Origin: Cherax quadricarinatus
Lineage: Eukaryota; Arthropoda; Malacostraca; Decapoda; Parastacidae
Assembly: GCF_038502225.1 (NCBI RefSeq)
Contig: NC_091298.1
Coordinates: 31,228,496-31,292,495, forward strand
Direction: 5' to 3'
Length of the DNA stretch: 64,000 nucleotides
Both the position numbers and the translations under genes were made by a program. The notes under the pieces were generated by a model that made no database searches, was not told where the DNA came from, and saw only the letters and a program-made list of their open reading frames with translations. This document shows positions 47,001-58,029 of the stretch, piece after piece (positions within the stretch are counted from its first letter, which is position 1; each line of letters starts with the position of its first letter).

Positions 47001-49026
47001 ATAGTGGGGTGCTAGGGAGCGTTGATGGATGGTGGGGTGCTAGGGAGGGTTGATGGATGGTGGGGTGCTAGGGAGGGTTGATGGATGGTGGGGTGCTAGG
47101 GAGGGTTGATGGATGGTGGGGTACTAGGGAGGGTTGATGGATGGTGGGGTGCTAGGGAGGGTTGATGGATGGTGGGGTTCTAGGGAGCGTTGATGGATGG
47201 TGGTGTGCTAGGGAAGTTGATGGATGGTGGGGTGCTAGGGAGCGTTGATGGATAGTGGGGTGCTAGGGAGGGTTGATGGATGGTGGGGTTCTAGGGAGCG
47301 TTGATGGATGGTGGGGTTCTAGGGAGCGTTGATGGATGGTGGGGTGCTAGGGAGGGTTGATGGATGGTGGGGTGCTAGGGAGGGTTGATGGATGGTGGGG
47401 TGCTAGGGAGGGTTGATGGATGGTGGGGTGCTAGGGAGGGTTGATGGATGGTGGGGTGCTAGGGAGCGTTGATGGATGGTGGGGTGCTAGGGAGGTTGAT
47501 GGATGGTTGGGTGCTAGGGAGGTTGATGGATAGTGGGGTGCTAGGGAGCGTTGATGGATGGTGGGGTGCTAGGGAGGGTTGATGGATGGTGGGGTGCTAG
47601 GGAGGGTTGATGGATGGTGGGGTACTAGGGAGCATTGATGGATGGTGGGGTGCTAGGGAGCGTTGATGGATGGTGGGGTGCTAGGGAGGGTTGATGGATG
47701 GTGGGGTACTAGGGGGGGTTGATGGATGGTGGGGTGCTAGGGAGCGTTGATGGATGGTGGGGTGCTAGGGGGGGTTGATGGATGGTGGGGTGCTAGGGAG
47801 GGTTGATGGATGGTGGGGTACTAGGGAGCATCGATGGATGGTGGGGTGCTAGGGAGCGTTGATGGATGGTGGGGTGCTAGGGAGCGTTGATGGATGGTGG
47901 GGTGCTAGGGAGCGTTGATGGATGGTGGGGTGCTAGGGGGGGTTGATGGATGGTGGGGTACTAGGGAGCATTGATGGATGGTGGGGTGCTAGGGAGCGTT
48001 GATGGATGGTGGGGTACTAGGGAGCATTGATGGATGGTGGGGTGCTAGGGAGCGTTGATGGATGGTGGGGTGCTAGGGAGGGTTGATGGATGGTGGGGTT
48101 CTAGGGAGCGTTGATGGATGGTGGTGTGCTAGGGAAGTTGATGGATAGTGGGGTGCTAGGGAGCGTTGATGGATAGTGGGGTGGTAGGGACCGTTGATGG
48201 ATGGTGGGGTGCTAGGGAGGGTTGATGGATGGTGGGGTGCTAGGGAGCGTTGATGGATGGTGGGGTGCTAGGGAGGTTGATGGATGGTGGGGTGCTAGGG
48301 AGGGTTGATGGATGGTGGGGCGCTAGGGAGGTTGATGGATGGTGGGGTGCTAGGGAGGGTTGATGGATGGTGGGGTGCTAGGGAGGGTTGATGGATAGTG
48401 GGGTGCTAGGGAAGGTTGATGGATGGTGAGGTGCTAGGGAGGGATGATGGATGGTGGGGTGCTAGGGAGGGTTGATGGATGGTGGGGTGCTAGGGAGGTT
48501 GATGGATGGTGGGGTGCTAGGGAGGGTTGATGGATGGTGGGGTGCTAGGGAGCGTTGATAGATTGTGGGGTGCTAGGGAGGTTGATGGATGGTGGGGTGC
48601 TAGGGAGGTTGATGGATGGTGGGGTGCTAGGGAGGGTTGATGGATGGTGGGGTGCTAGGGAGTGTTGATGGATGGTGGGGTGCTAGTGAGGGTTGATGGA
48701 TGGTGGGGTGCTAGGGAGGTTGATGGATGGTGGGGTGATAGGGAGGGTTGGTGGATGGTGGGGTGCTAGGGAGGTTGATGGATGGTGGGGTGATAGGGAG
48801 GGTTGGTGGATGGTGGGGTTCTAGGGAGGGTTGATGGATGGTGGGGTGCTAGTGAGGGTTGATGGATGGTGGGGTGCTAGGGAGGGTTGATGGATGGTGG
48901 GGTGCTAGGGAGGGTTGATGGATGGTGGGGTGCTAGGGAGGGTTGATGGATGGTGGGGTGCTAGGGAGGGTTGATGGATGGTGGGGTGCTAGGGAGGGTT
49001 GATGGATGGTGGGGTGCTAGGGAGGG
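44010..49026 (+). repeat. 28-bp G-rich minisatellite, ~5 kb
   Basis: Roughly 180 tandem copies of GTTGATGGATGGTGGGGTGC plus TAGGGAGG, with length variants of 27 bp (one G fewer: GGGAGGTT) and 28 bp (GGGAGGGTT). Recurrent point variants are GGGAGCGTT, GGATAGTGG, GGGTACTAG and GGGTTCTAG. Variants recur in blocks (e.g. AGCGTT-rich 46.8-48.2 kb), suggesting local duplication. One strand is almost free of C. No stable reading frame and no spacers. Confidence 0.97.
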
Positions 49027-49029
49027 AAT

Positions 49030-49960
49030 TACTCTGTCTTTACTTAGAGAGTATATTACAGATTAATAAAAAATATTAATACGTATATTCAAAAGCTCCT
49101 TTTATTCACACATTATAAATCGAGACAACGAATGTCCGTATCAAAGAACCAGAACAATAATTACATGACACAGGGGCAACATATAGCTTGCATCATGTAC
49201 GTTAATGATACACAAGAAGAACATAACAGATTGATTCTACTCTCAGCTTAGGAGGTCAGGATAACTGAAACAATGAAGCATTGCTATTCTTCTGTTGTTA
49301 TGATTGGAAGGAAAAATATCAATAATACCATCAACATTTAGATCCTAGTTTGTAACGAATTTATAGATATTCCTACAATATCACTTGTTCTGCTATCAAA
49401 TGCAGCAGAATTAGCTGACAAAGTCACACTGATGCAAACAGATAAGCGAGGGTGTGAAACTATTGTTTCTCTCTGAAGAAGACGTCGCACTTGATGAAAT
49501 TCCACACCTAAATCTTCCTCTTTGACACCATAGTTACGTGCCATCTCCAGAATACAAGATTTCTCTAGAATTGAAACATCTTGACGATTCATTACTGATG
49601 AATCCTTTAGTATCCTACATGAATTTTTTGAAAATAATTGTTGACTAACTAGTCTATGACAGGAAAGTTAGCAAGTACGCAGAACTCATGAGAGGTTGTC
49701 CTCTTTTAACGATATGCAATTTCAGAATCAACTACAAACTCCCGTAAATGACGTGACAGAGAGCTTATCTATTAAATGTTTCTTGAACTCAGCGTCTTTA
49801 GCGGATAACAGGAGACACAACATAGAAGGGCAGTCAGACGAGAGACTTGACGTGAGGACGTACTATGCAAATTCGTGTCCGGGGTGAACGAGTCAGCCTG
49901 CACTCAGAAACTTCTGTTTCCTGTCCTTAAGCCAATCACTTTTTTACACAGAATTAATTT
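49030..49960. other. Intergenic DNA with one weak ORF
   Basis: AT-rich. A minus-strand 84-codon frame (49338-49592) includes LEKSCILEMARNYGVKEEDL; it vaguely recalls hAT-type or zinc-finger MYM-like transposon proteins, but I cannot support that. Nothing else seen. Confidence 0.4.
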
Positions 49961-50421
49961 TACAAGTTAAGAGCTGGATCTCTTTACTGTGGACGTTTTG
50001 CCATCCAGTGACTTTATAATACAAATTCAAGGAAATAACTGGAAGACAGTACAAGAACAAACAAAAGATGAGTTAATCAGTCCCTCAGCCCTGGAGCTGG
50101 TGAAGAACACCGTAGTCGATAAAAGTCTGAAGCACAGGCATAAATATTGGCGCTTATTGTATACCATACTATACAGGTATTGTATACCATATATGTACAA
50201 CTTGTCAGACACTGCAGTATCATGGAATCTTGGTTCAGAGGACATCTCCACAACCTTCTTAACTACTACTGGCCCATCCCTCGAGTATGACCTACTTCGG
50301 CTGGGAAATCCCACCTACCAGTGACTATGTTCGTCAGCTACCCGTTCCTCACCAGAAGCCAGTGAATAGGTTGAAGATTGAGACACTTATGCAACATATG
50401 GGAATCTTTATTCAGGAAACT

Positions 50422-50446
50422 TTTCGCCACACAGTGGCTTCATCAG
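50422..50446 (-). ncRNA. Hammerhead-ribozyme-like core (inverted inner arm)
   Basis: Minus-strand copy with CTGATGA (50446-50440), the same GCCAC/GTGGC stem, and GAAA (50425-50422) followed by AG instead of CG. Confidence 0.45.
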
Positions 50447-50815
50447 TCCAATACAAAGCAGAAGGTGTAAAGAGAGGAGACGTTTGAGGTAATCAGTCCC
50501 TCAGCCTGAATTCGATGTGTTCAGTCCATCAATCTAGTAGAATGCACAGCACAGGGCCGTAGACGTGGCTTATATACTGTAGTCAGGTGAGGCGAAGTAG
50601 GAGGAGGCGGGGTCATAGTGGTACCATCCACTAGTCGAAGTAGGTCTTCGTCCAAAGGTTGGACAAGTGTTGAAGAATTCTTTGTAACAAGATCCACGTT
50701 TACGGCCCTATGCTGTACATTCTACTAGATTGATGGACTGAACACATCGACCCCAGGCTGAGGGACTGATTACCTCAAACTCCTCCTCTCCTTGCACCTT
50801 CTGCTTTGTATTGGA

Positions 50816-50842
50816 CTGATGAAGCCACTGTGTGGCGAAACG
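50816..50842 (+). ncRNA. Hammerhead-ribozyme-like core (forward inner arm)
   Basis: CTGATGA (50816-50822), one extra A, stem II GCCAC/GTGGC (50824-50828, 50832-50836), GAAA (50837-50840), then CG. The order is the hammerhead catalytic core. Stem III would be minimal (ACGT), as in type I motifs from Penelope-like elements. The extra A before stem II is a deviation. Self-cleavage is not shown. Confidence 0.5.
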
Positions 50843-51179
50843 TTTACTGAATAAAGATTCCCATATGTTGCATAAGTGTCTCAATCTTCAACTTGTCGGT
50901 TTTTCAAACCATTCATCACACAGTGAATAAGTGTCAGTCTTTATGCCTGTGCTTCAAACTTTTCACAACTTCGGTGTTCTTCACCAGCTCCAGGGCTGAG
51001 GGATTGATTGCCTCATCTTTTGTTTATAATTCTTCTGCCTTCCAATTATGTCCTTGAATTTTTAATGATAAAGCCACTGGATGGCGAAACGTCTACAATA
51101 AAGATATCCAGATGTAGCACATGTGTACAATTCTTCATCTTGCCGTTATTGTGTACCATACATGTGCATTAAAAACCAT

Positions 51180-51262
51180 ACCACGTGTGGGGTTAGAACC
51201 CGCGGTCAGAGAGTCTTAACCGTCGAGTTAGCCACTGGACCAGCTAGCTTCGAGATTCATCC
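51180..51262 (-). mobile_element. tRNA-like SINE head
   Basis: Minus strand: GCTGGTCCAGTGGCTAACTC (box A region), GACGGTTAAGACTCTCTGAC, and GCGGGTTCTAACCCC (box B, complement at 51186-51200). Clear tRNA-type internal promoter boxes without a foldable complete tRNA, so a SINE head. Its body probably continues into the 51.26-51.47 kb region, where an inverted repeat occurs. Confidence 0.65.
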
Positions 51263-51302
51263 AACTAGGTATATTTATACACCATAGGAAAGCTAGCATA
51301 GG

Positions 51303-51468
51303 CACCACTGTGACCACAAATGCAAGTTTTTACAGACGAATCTTCAGCTAGCATGGCCGTGACGAACTCGAACATAAGTCCCCTCAAAGCCGTCAACATG
51401 ACTTGAACTTCGAGTTCGTCATGGCCACGCTAGCTGGAGATTCGTCTGTAAAAACTTGCATTTGTGGT
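51303..51468. repeat. Inverted repeat, ~68-bp arms
   Basis: CACCACTGTGACCACAAATG, AAGTTTTTACAGACGAATCT and GCTAGCATGGCCGTGACGAA on the left return as reverse complement at 51401-51468 (TTCGTCATGGCCACGCTAGC etc.), with a ~25-bp loop. Confidence 0.85.
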
Positions 51469-51689
51469 GGAAGAGGGGAGGGAGGGAAGGGGAGGGGGGG
51501 GAATAAAATGCAAATACCGACAAGATAAAAGGGAAACAATAAGATAGCTTTAGAGAGAAATATAACTTGGTTGGAAGAGAGTAATGGTCAGAGGTAAACA
51601 TATTCATGAGGAGACCCGAGAAGATTTGTGTGTATGTCCAGCAATGTTCCCTGGTGGTCAAGAAAATTATTAGCATTGTGATGAACGAG

Positions 51690-53330
51690 TACTCACCTGT
51701 ATGTACTCTCCCTTCAGTAATCTCCTTGTTTTATCCACCTACTTATTACTCTCCTTGTATTCGCCTAGTTGAACTCGCCTGGTTGTACTTTTCTTGTACT
51801 CACCTAGCTGTATTGTCCTTGTTATACTAACCTAGTTGTATTCTTGTTTACACCAAGTTTTACTCATTTTCTTGTACTCATCTAGTTGTGCTCTTTTCGT
51901 ACTCAGTTGTACTTTCCTTGTAGTACCCACCTAGTTGTGTTCTCCTTGTGCTCACCTAGTTGTACTCTCCTTGTACACACCTAGTTGTACTCTCCTTGTA
52001 CACACCTAGTTGTACTCTCCTTGTACACACCTAGTTGTACTCTCCTTGTACACACCTAGTTGTACTCTCCTTGTACACACCTAGTTGTACTTTCCTTGTA
52101 CACACCTAGTTGTACTCTCCTTGTACACACCTAGTTGTACTCTCCTTGTACACACCTAGTTGTACTTTCCTTGTACACACCTAGTTGTACTTTCCTTGTA
52201 CACACCTAGTTGTACTCTCCTTGTACACCCCTAGTTGTACTCATTTAGTTGTACACATCTAGTTGCACTCATCTTGATATTATTTAGTTGCACTCGACTA
52301 GTTTTGCTCACTTAGTTATATTCACGTAGATGTACTCACTCAGATGTAATCTTTTTGTTCTCACTTAGCTGTACTCACCTAGTATTCACGTAGTTGTACT
52401 CACCTAGTATTCACGTAGTTGTACTCACCTAGTTCTATTTTCCTAGTTATACCTAGTTGTACTCGCCTTGTTTTCTTATTGTACTCACCAAGTTCTGTTC
52501 ATAAAGTTGCACTCAGCAAGATGAGTTCCTTTTGAATTCATCCAGTTACACTCATCTAGATGGACTCGTCTAGTTGTATTCAACTAGTTTTTACCCTAAT
52601 TGTACTTTCTTTGTTTCATTTATCCACATGTACTCTCATAGCTGCACTCATTATATTGTTCTCGCGTAGCTGTAATCCCCCTGTTCTACTCACAATATTG
52701 TACTCAGGTATTGTACTCAGTTACTGTAGTCTCCAATTTATATTCTCCTAATTTTAGTCACGTAGTTGTACTCAGCTACTTGCACTATATTTATTGTATT
52801 CATTTGTACTCGCCTATTTGTATTCTCTTAGTTGTACTCATCTGCTTATATAGCTGTACTCAAGAAGCTGTACTCTCTTGTGGATATCTTGTAGATGTAA
52901 TCACCTAGACGTACTCACTTAGTTGAACTCACATACACACCCTTTGTTGTACTCAACCTAATTGTACTTTGAACTAAACTACTTGTACTCATCTGTTTGC
53001 ACTCATCAAGTTGTGCTCTTCAAGTTGACCTTTCCAAGTTGTATTCAACAAGCTGTACTCTTCTAGCTGTACTCTCCTAGTTGTAACCTACTAGTTGTAC
53101 TCTCCATGTTGTACTCTCGTAATTTAATTCGTCAAGTTATATTCACGTAGTTGAACTGTCTTTGTCCTCACCTAGTTATTCTAACCTAGATGTACTCGTC
53201 AAATTGTAATCACCTAGGTGTTCTCTCCTTGTTCTCACCTACTTTTACTAATCTAGTTGTACTCGCCTAGTTGTACTCAGTCGTATTAACCGAGTTGTAC
53301 TCATTTAGTTGTGCTCACCTAGTTGTACTC
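51690..53330 (-). repeat. Degenerate TAGGTGAGTACAA-type minisatellite with 25-bp core array
   Basis: Diverged units of CACCTAGTTGTACT type throughout. At 51952-52235 there is a regular array of about 11 copies of the 25-bp unit CACCTAGTTGTACTCTCCTT plus GTACA. The first 14 bases of the unit are the reverse complement of the CR1 tail repeat, so this looks like an older or rearranged relative of the following 14-bp array. Confidence 0.85.
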
Positions 53331-56300
53331 ACCTGGTTGTACTCACCTAGTTATACTCACCTAGTTGTACTCACCTGGTTGTATTCACCTGTTTGTACTT
53401 ACCTGGTTGTACTCACCTAGTTGTACTCACCTGGTTGTACTCACCTGTTTGTACTCACCTGGTTGTACTCACCTGGTTGTACTCACCTGGTTGTATTCAC
53501 CTGGTTGTACTCACCTGTTTGTACTTACCTGGTTGTACTCACCTGTTTGTACTTACCTGGTTGTACTCACCTGGTTGTACTTACCTGATTGTACTCACCT
53601 GGTTGTACTCACCTGGTTGTACTCACCTGGTTGTACTCACCTGTTTGTACTTACCTGGTTGTACTCACCTGGTTGTACTCACCTGGTTGTACTCACCTGT
53701 TTGTACTTACCTGGTTGTACTCACCTGGTTGTACTCACCTGGTTGTACTCACCTGGTTGTACTCACCTGTTTGTACTCACCTGGTTGTACTCACCTGGTT
53801 GTACTCACCTGGTTGTACTTACCTGGTTGTACTCACCTGGATATACTTACGTGTTTGTACTCATCTGGTTGTACTCACCTGGTTGTACTCACCTAGTTGT
53901 ACTCACCTGGTTGTACTCACCTGGTTGTATTCACCTGGTTGTACTCACCTGGTTGTACTCACCTGTTTGTACTTACCTGGTTGTACTCACCTGTTTGTAC
54001 TTACCTGGTTGTACTCACCTGGTTGTACTCACCTGGTTGTACTCACCTGGTTGTACTCACCTGGTTGTACTCACCTGTTTGTACTTACCTGGTTGTACTC
54101 ACCTGGTTGTACTTGCCTGGTTGTACTCACCTGTTTGTACTTACCTGGTTGTACTCACCTGTTTGTACTCAACTGGTTGTACTCACCTGGTTGTACTCAC
54201 CTGGTTGTACTCACCTGGTTGTACTCACCTGGTTGTACTCACCTGGTTGTACTTACCTGTTTGTACTTACCTAGTTGTACTCACCTGGTTGTACTTACCT
54301 GGTTGTACTCACCTGGTTGTACTCACCTGGTTGTACTCACCTGGTTGTACTTACCTGTTTGTACTTACCTGGTTGTACTCACCTGTTTGTACTTACCTGG
54401 TTGTACTCAACTGGTTCTACTCACCTGGTTGTACTTCCCTGGTTGTACTCACCTGTTTGTGCTTACCTGGTTGTACTCACCTGGTTGTACTTACCTGGTT
54501 GTACTCACCTGATTGTACTCACCTGGTTGTACTTACCTGGTTGTACTCACCTGGTTGTACTTTCCTGGTTGTACTCACCTGGTTGTACTCACCTGTTTGT
54601 ACTTTCCTGGTTGTACTCACCTGGTTGTACTCACCTGGTACTCACCTGGTTGTACTCACCTGGTTTTACTCACCTGTTTGTACTTACCTGTTTATACTTA
54701 CCTGGTTGTTCTCACCTGGTTATACTTACCTGGTTGTACTCACCTGTTTGTACTTACCTGGTTGTACTCACCTGGTTGTACTTACCTGGTTGTACTTACC
54801 TGGTTGTACTCACCTGGTTGTACTCACCTGTTTGTACTTACCTGGTTGTACTCACCTGTTTGTACTTACCTGGTTGTACTCACCTGGTTGTACTCACCTG
54901 GTTGTACTCACCTGGTTGCACTCACCTGGTTGCACTCACCTGTTTGTACTTACCTGGTTGTACTCATATGGTTGTACTCACCTGGTTGTACTCACCTGGT
55001 TGTACTTTCCTGGTTGTACTCACCTGGTTGTACTTGCCTGGTTGTACTAACCTGGTTGTACCTACCTGTTTGTATTCACCTGGTTGTACTCACCTGGTTG
55101 TACTCACCTGTTTGTACTTACCTGGTTGTAGTCACCTGTTTGTACTTACCTGTTTGTACTTACCTGGTTGTACTCACCTGGTTGTACTTACCTGGTTTTA
55201 CTCACCTGTTTGTACTTACCTGTTTGTACTCATCTGGTTGTACTCACCTGGTTGTACTCACCTGGTTGTACTTACCTGGTTGTACTCACCTGTTTGTACT
55301 TTCCTGGTTGTACTCAACTGGTTGTACTCACCATCGTAAGGCCTGGTCATGGACCGGGCCGCGGGGGCATTGATCCCCGGAATAACCTCCAGGTAACATG
55401 GTGGTGCTCACCTGTTTGTACTTTCCTGGATGTACTCACCTGGTTGTACTCACCTGATTGTACTCACCTGGTTGTACTTACCTGTTTGTACTTACCTGGT
55501 TGTACTTACCTGGTTGTACTTGCCTGGTTGTACTTACCTGGCTGTACTCACCTGGTTGTACTCACCTGGTTGTACTTACCTGGTTGTACTTACCTGGTTG
55601 TACTCACCTGTTTGTACCTACCTGGTTGTACTCACATGGTTGTACTTTCCTGTTTGTACTCACCTGGTTGTCCTCGCCTGGTTGTACTTACCTGGTTGTA
55701 CTCACCTGGTTGTACTCACCTGGTTGTACACACCTGTTTGTACTTACCTGTTTGTACTTACCTGGTTGTGCTCACCTGGTTATACTTACCTGGTTGTACT
55801 TACCTGGTTGTACTCACCTGGTTGTACTTGCCTGGTTGTACTTACCTGGCTGTACTCACCTGGTTGTACTTACCTGGTTGTACTTACCTGGTTGTACTCA
55901 CCTGTTTGTACCTACCTGGTTGTACTCACCTGGTTGTACTTTCCTGTTTGTACTCACCTGGTTGTCCTCGCCTGGTTGTTCTTACCTGGTTGTACTCACC
56001 TGGTTGTACTCACCTGGTTGTACACACCTGTTTGTACTTACCTGTTTGTACTTATCTGGTTGTGCTCACCTGGTTATACTTACCTGGTTGTACTCACCTG
56101 GTTGTACTCGCCTTGTTGTACTTACCTGTTTGTACTCACCTAGTTGTACTCACTTGGTTGTACTTACCTGGTTGTACTCACCTGTTTGCACTTACCTGTT
56201 TGTACTTACCTGGTTGTACTCACCTGGTTGTACATACCTGGTTGTACTTGCCTGGTTGTACTCACCTGGTTGGACTCACCTGGTTGTACTTACCTGTTTG

Positions 56301-58026
56301 TACTCACCTGTTTGTACTTACCTGGTTGTACTCACATGGTTGTATTCCCCGTTTTGTACTTACCTGTTTGTACTTACCTGGTTGTACTCACCTGGTTCTA
56401 CGTACCTGGTTGTACTTGCCTGGTTGTACTCACCTGGTTGTACTCACCTGTTTGTACTTACTTGGTTGTGCTCACCTGGTTGTACTTACCTGGTTGTACT
56501 CACCTGGTTGTACTCACCTGGTTGTACTTACCTGGTTGTACTCACCTGTTTGTACTTACCTGGTTGTACTCACCTGGTTGTACTTACCTGGTTGTACTCA
56601 CCTGGTTGTACTCACCTGGTTGTACTCACCTGGTTGTACTCACCTGGTTGTACTTACCTGGTTGTACTCACCTGGTTGTACTTACCTGGTTGTACTCACC
56701 TGTTTGTACTTACCTGGTTGTACTCACCTGGTTGTACTTACCTGGTTGTACTCACCTGGTTGTAATTACCTGGTTGTACTCACCTGGTTGTATTCACCTG
56801 GTTGTACTCACCTGGTTGTACTCACCTGTTTGTACTTACCTGGTTGTACTCAACTGGTTGTACTCACCTGGTTGTACTTACCTGGTTGTACTTACCTGGT
56901 TGTACTCACCTGGTTGTACTCACCTGTTTGTACTTACCTGGTTGTACTCACCTGTTTGTACTTACCTGGTTGTACTCACCTGGTTGTACTCACCTGGTTG
57001 TACTTACCTGGTTGTACTCACCTGGTTATAGTTACCTGGTTGTACTCACCTGTTTGTACTTACCTGGTTGTACTCACCTGGTTGTACTCACCTGTTTGTA
57101 CTTACCTGTTTGTACTTATCTGGTTGTACTCACCTGGTTGTACTTGCCTGGTTGTACTAACCTGGTCGTACTTACCTGTTTGTACTCACCTGGTTGTACT
57201 TACGTGTTTGTACTCACCTGGTTGTACTCACCTGGTTGTACTCACCTGGTTGTACTCACCTGGTTGTACTTACCTGTTTGTACTTACCTGGTTGTACTCA
57301 CCTGGTTGTACTTACCTGGTTGTACTCACCTGGTTGTACTCACCTGGTTGTACTCACCTGGTTGTACTTACCTGGTTGTACTTACCTGGTTGTACTCACC
57401 TGTTTGTACTTACCTGGTTGTACTCACCTGGTTGTACTTGCCTGGTTGTACTCACCTGTTTGTACTTACCTGGTTGTACTCACCTGGTTGTACTTACCTG
57501 GTTGTACTCACCTGTTTGTACCTACCTTGTTGTACTCACCTGGTTGTACTTACCTGTTTGTACTTACCTAGTTGTACTCACCTGGTTGTACTTACCTGGT
57601 TGTACTCACCTGGTTGTACTCACCTGTTTGTACTTACCTGGTTGTACTTGCCTGGTTGTACTCACCTGTTTGTACTTACCTGGTTGTACTCACCTGGTTG
57701 TACTTACGTGTTTGTACTCACCTGTTTGTACTTACCTGGTTGTACTCACCTGGTTGTACTCACCTGGTTGCACTCCCCGTTTTTTACTTATCTGTTTGTA
57801 CTTACCTGTTTGTACTCATCTGGTTGTACATACCTGGTTGTACTTGCCTGGTTGTACTTACCTGTTTGTACTCACCTGGTTGTACATACCTGGTTGTACT
57901 TGCCTGGTTGTACTCACCTAGTTGTAGTTACCTGTTTATACTCACCTGGTTGTACTTACGTGTTTATACTCACCTGGTTGTACTCACCTGGTTGTACTCA
58001 CCTGGTTGTACTCAGCTGGTTGTGTA
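53330..58026 (-). repeat. 14-bp minisatellite (AACCAGGTGAGTAC)n, 4.7 kb
   Basis: About 330 copies of 14 bp; + strand GTACTCACCTGGTT with common variants GTACTTACCTGTTT and GTACTTGCCTGGTT. Because 14 is not a multiple of 3, all three + frames stay open and give long pseudo-proteins (a 14-residue repeat with LYSPGCTHL), up to 917 codons; these are not genes. The unit equals the CR1 3' tail repeat in length and differs from AACTAGGTGAGTAC by one base. A higher-order alternation of CTCACCTGG and CTTACCTGT/G units is visible. Confidence 0.97.
55336..55398 (-). mobile_element. GC-rich SINE fragment inserted in the minisatellite
   Basis: About 60 bp of non-repeat sequence (AAGGCCTGGTCATGGACCGG, CCGCGGGGGCATTGATCCCC) interrupt the 14-bp array. 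It matches, inverted, the SINE fragment at 40026-40125 (CGAGG...GGGCCTGA-type sequence). It shows retroposition after the array formed. Confidence 0.65.
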
Positions 58027-58029
58027 TGA

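Larger units (their letters stand above)
49970..51165. repeat. Nested palindrome of two hammerhead-like terminal repeats
   Basis: Outer arms 49985-50165 (inverted) and 50930-51110 (forward) share TTGATTGCCTCATCTTTTGT, CTTCACCAGCTCCAGGGCTG and GATGGCGAAACG. Inner arms 50370-50600 (inverted) and 50690-50905 (forward) share GGCCCTATGCTGTACATTCT and the core CTGATGA...GCCAC/GTGGC-GAAAC. About 90 bp separate the inner arms, and 210 bp of extra DNA sits between outer and inner arms on the left only. Each arm ends in an AATAAAGAT..CATATGTTGCA-like tail. Interpreted as inverted Penelope-type terminal repeats. Confidence 0.8.

Noticed and set aside
44010..49026. CRISPR-like regular repeats of 25-28 bp (also at 51952-52235)
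   Set aside because: Units are contiguous with no unique spacers and the sequence is eukaryotic; these are minisatellites.
49338..49592. hAT or MYM-type transposase fragment
   Set aside because: Only a vague resemblance over ~30 residues; not enough to call.
49989..50324. 111-residue + frame and its minus shadow
   Set aside because: They lie in the inverted arm of terminal-repeat palindromes and have no domain.
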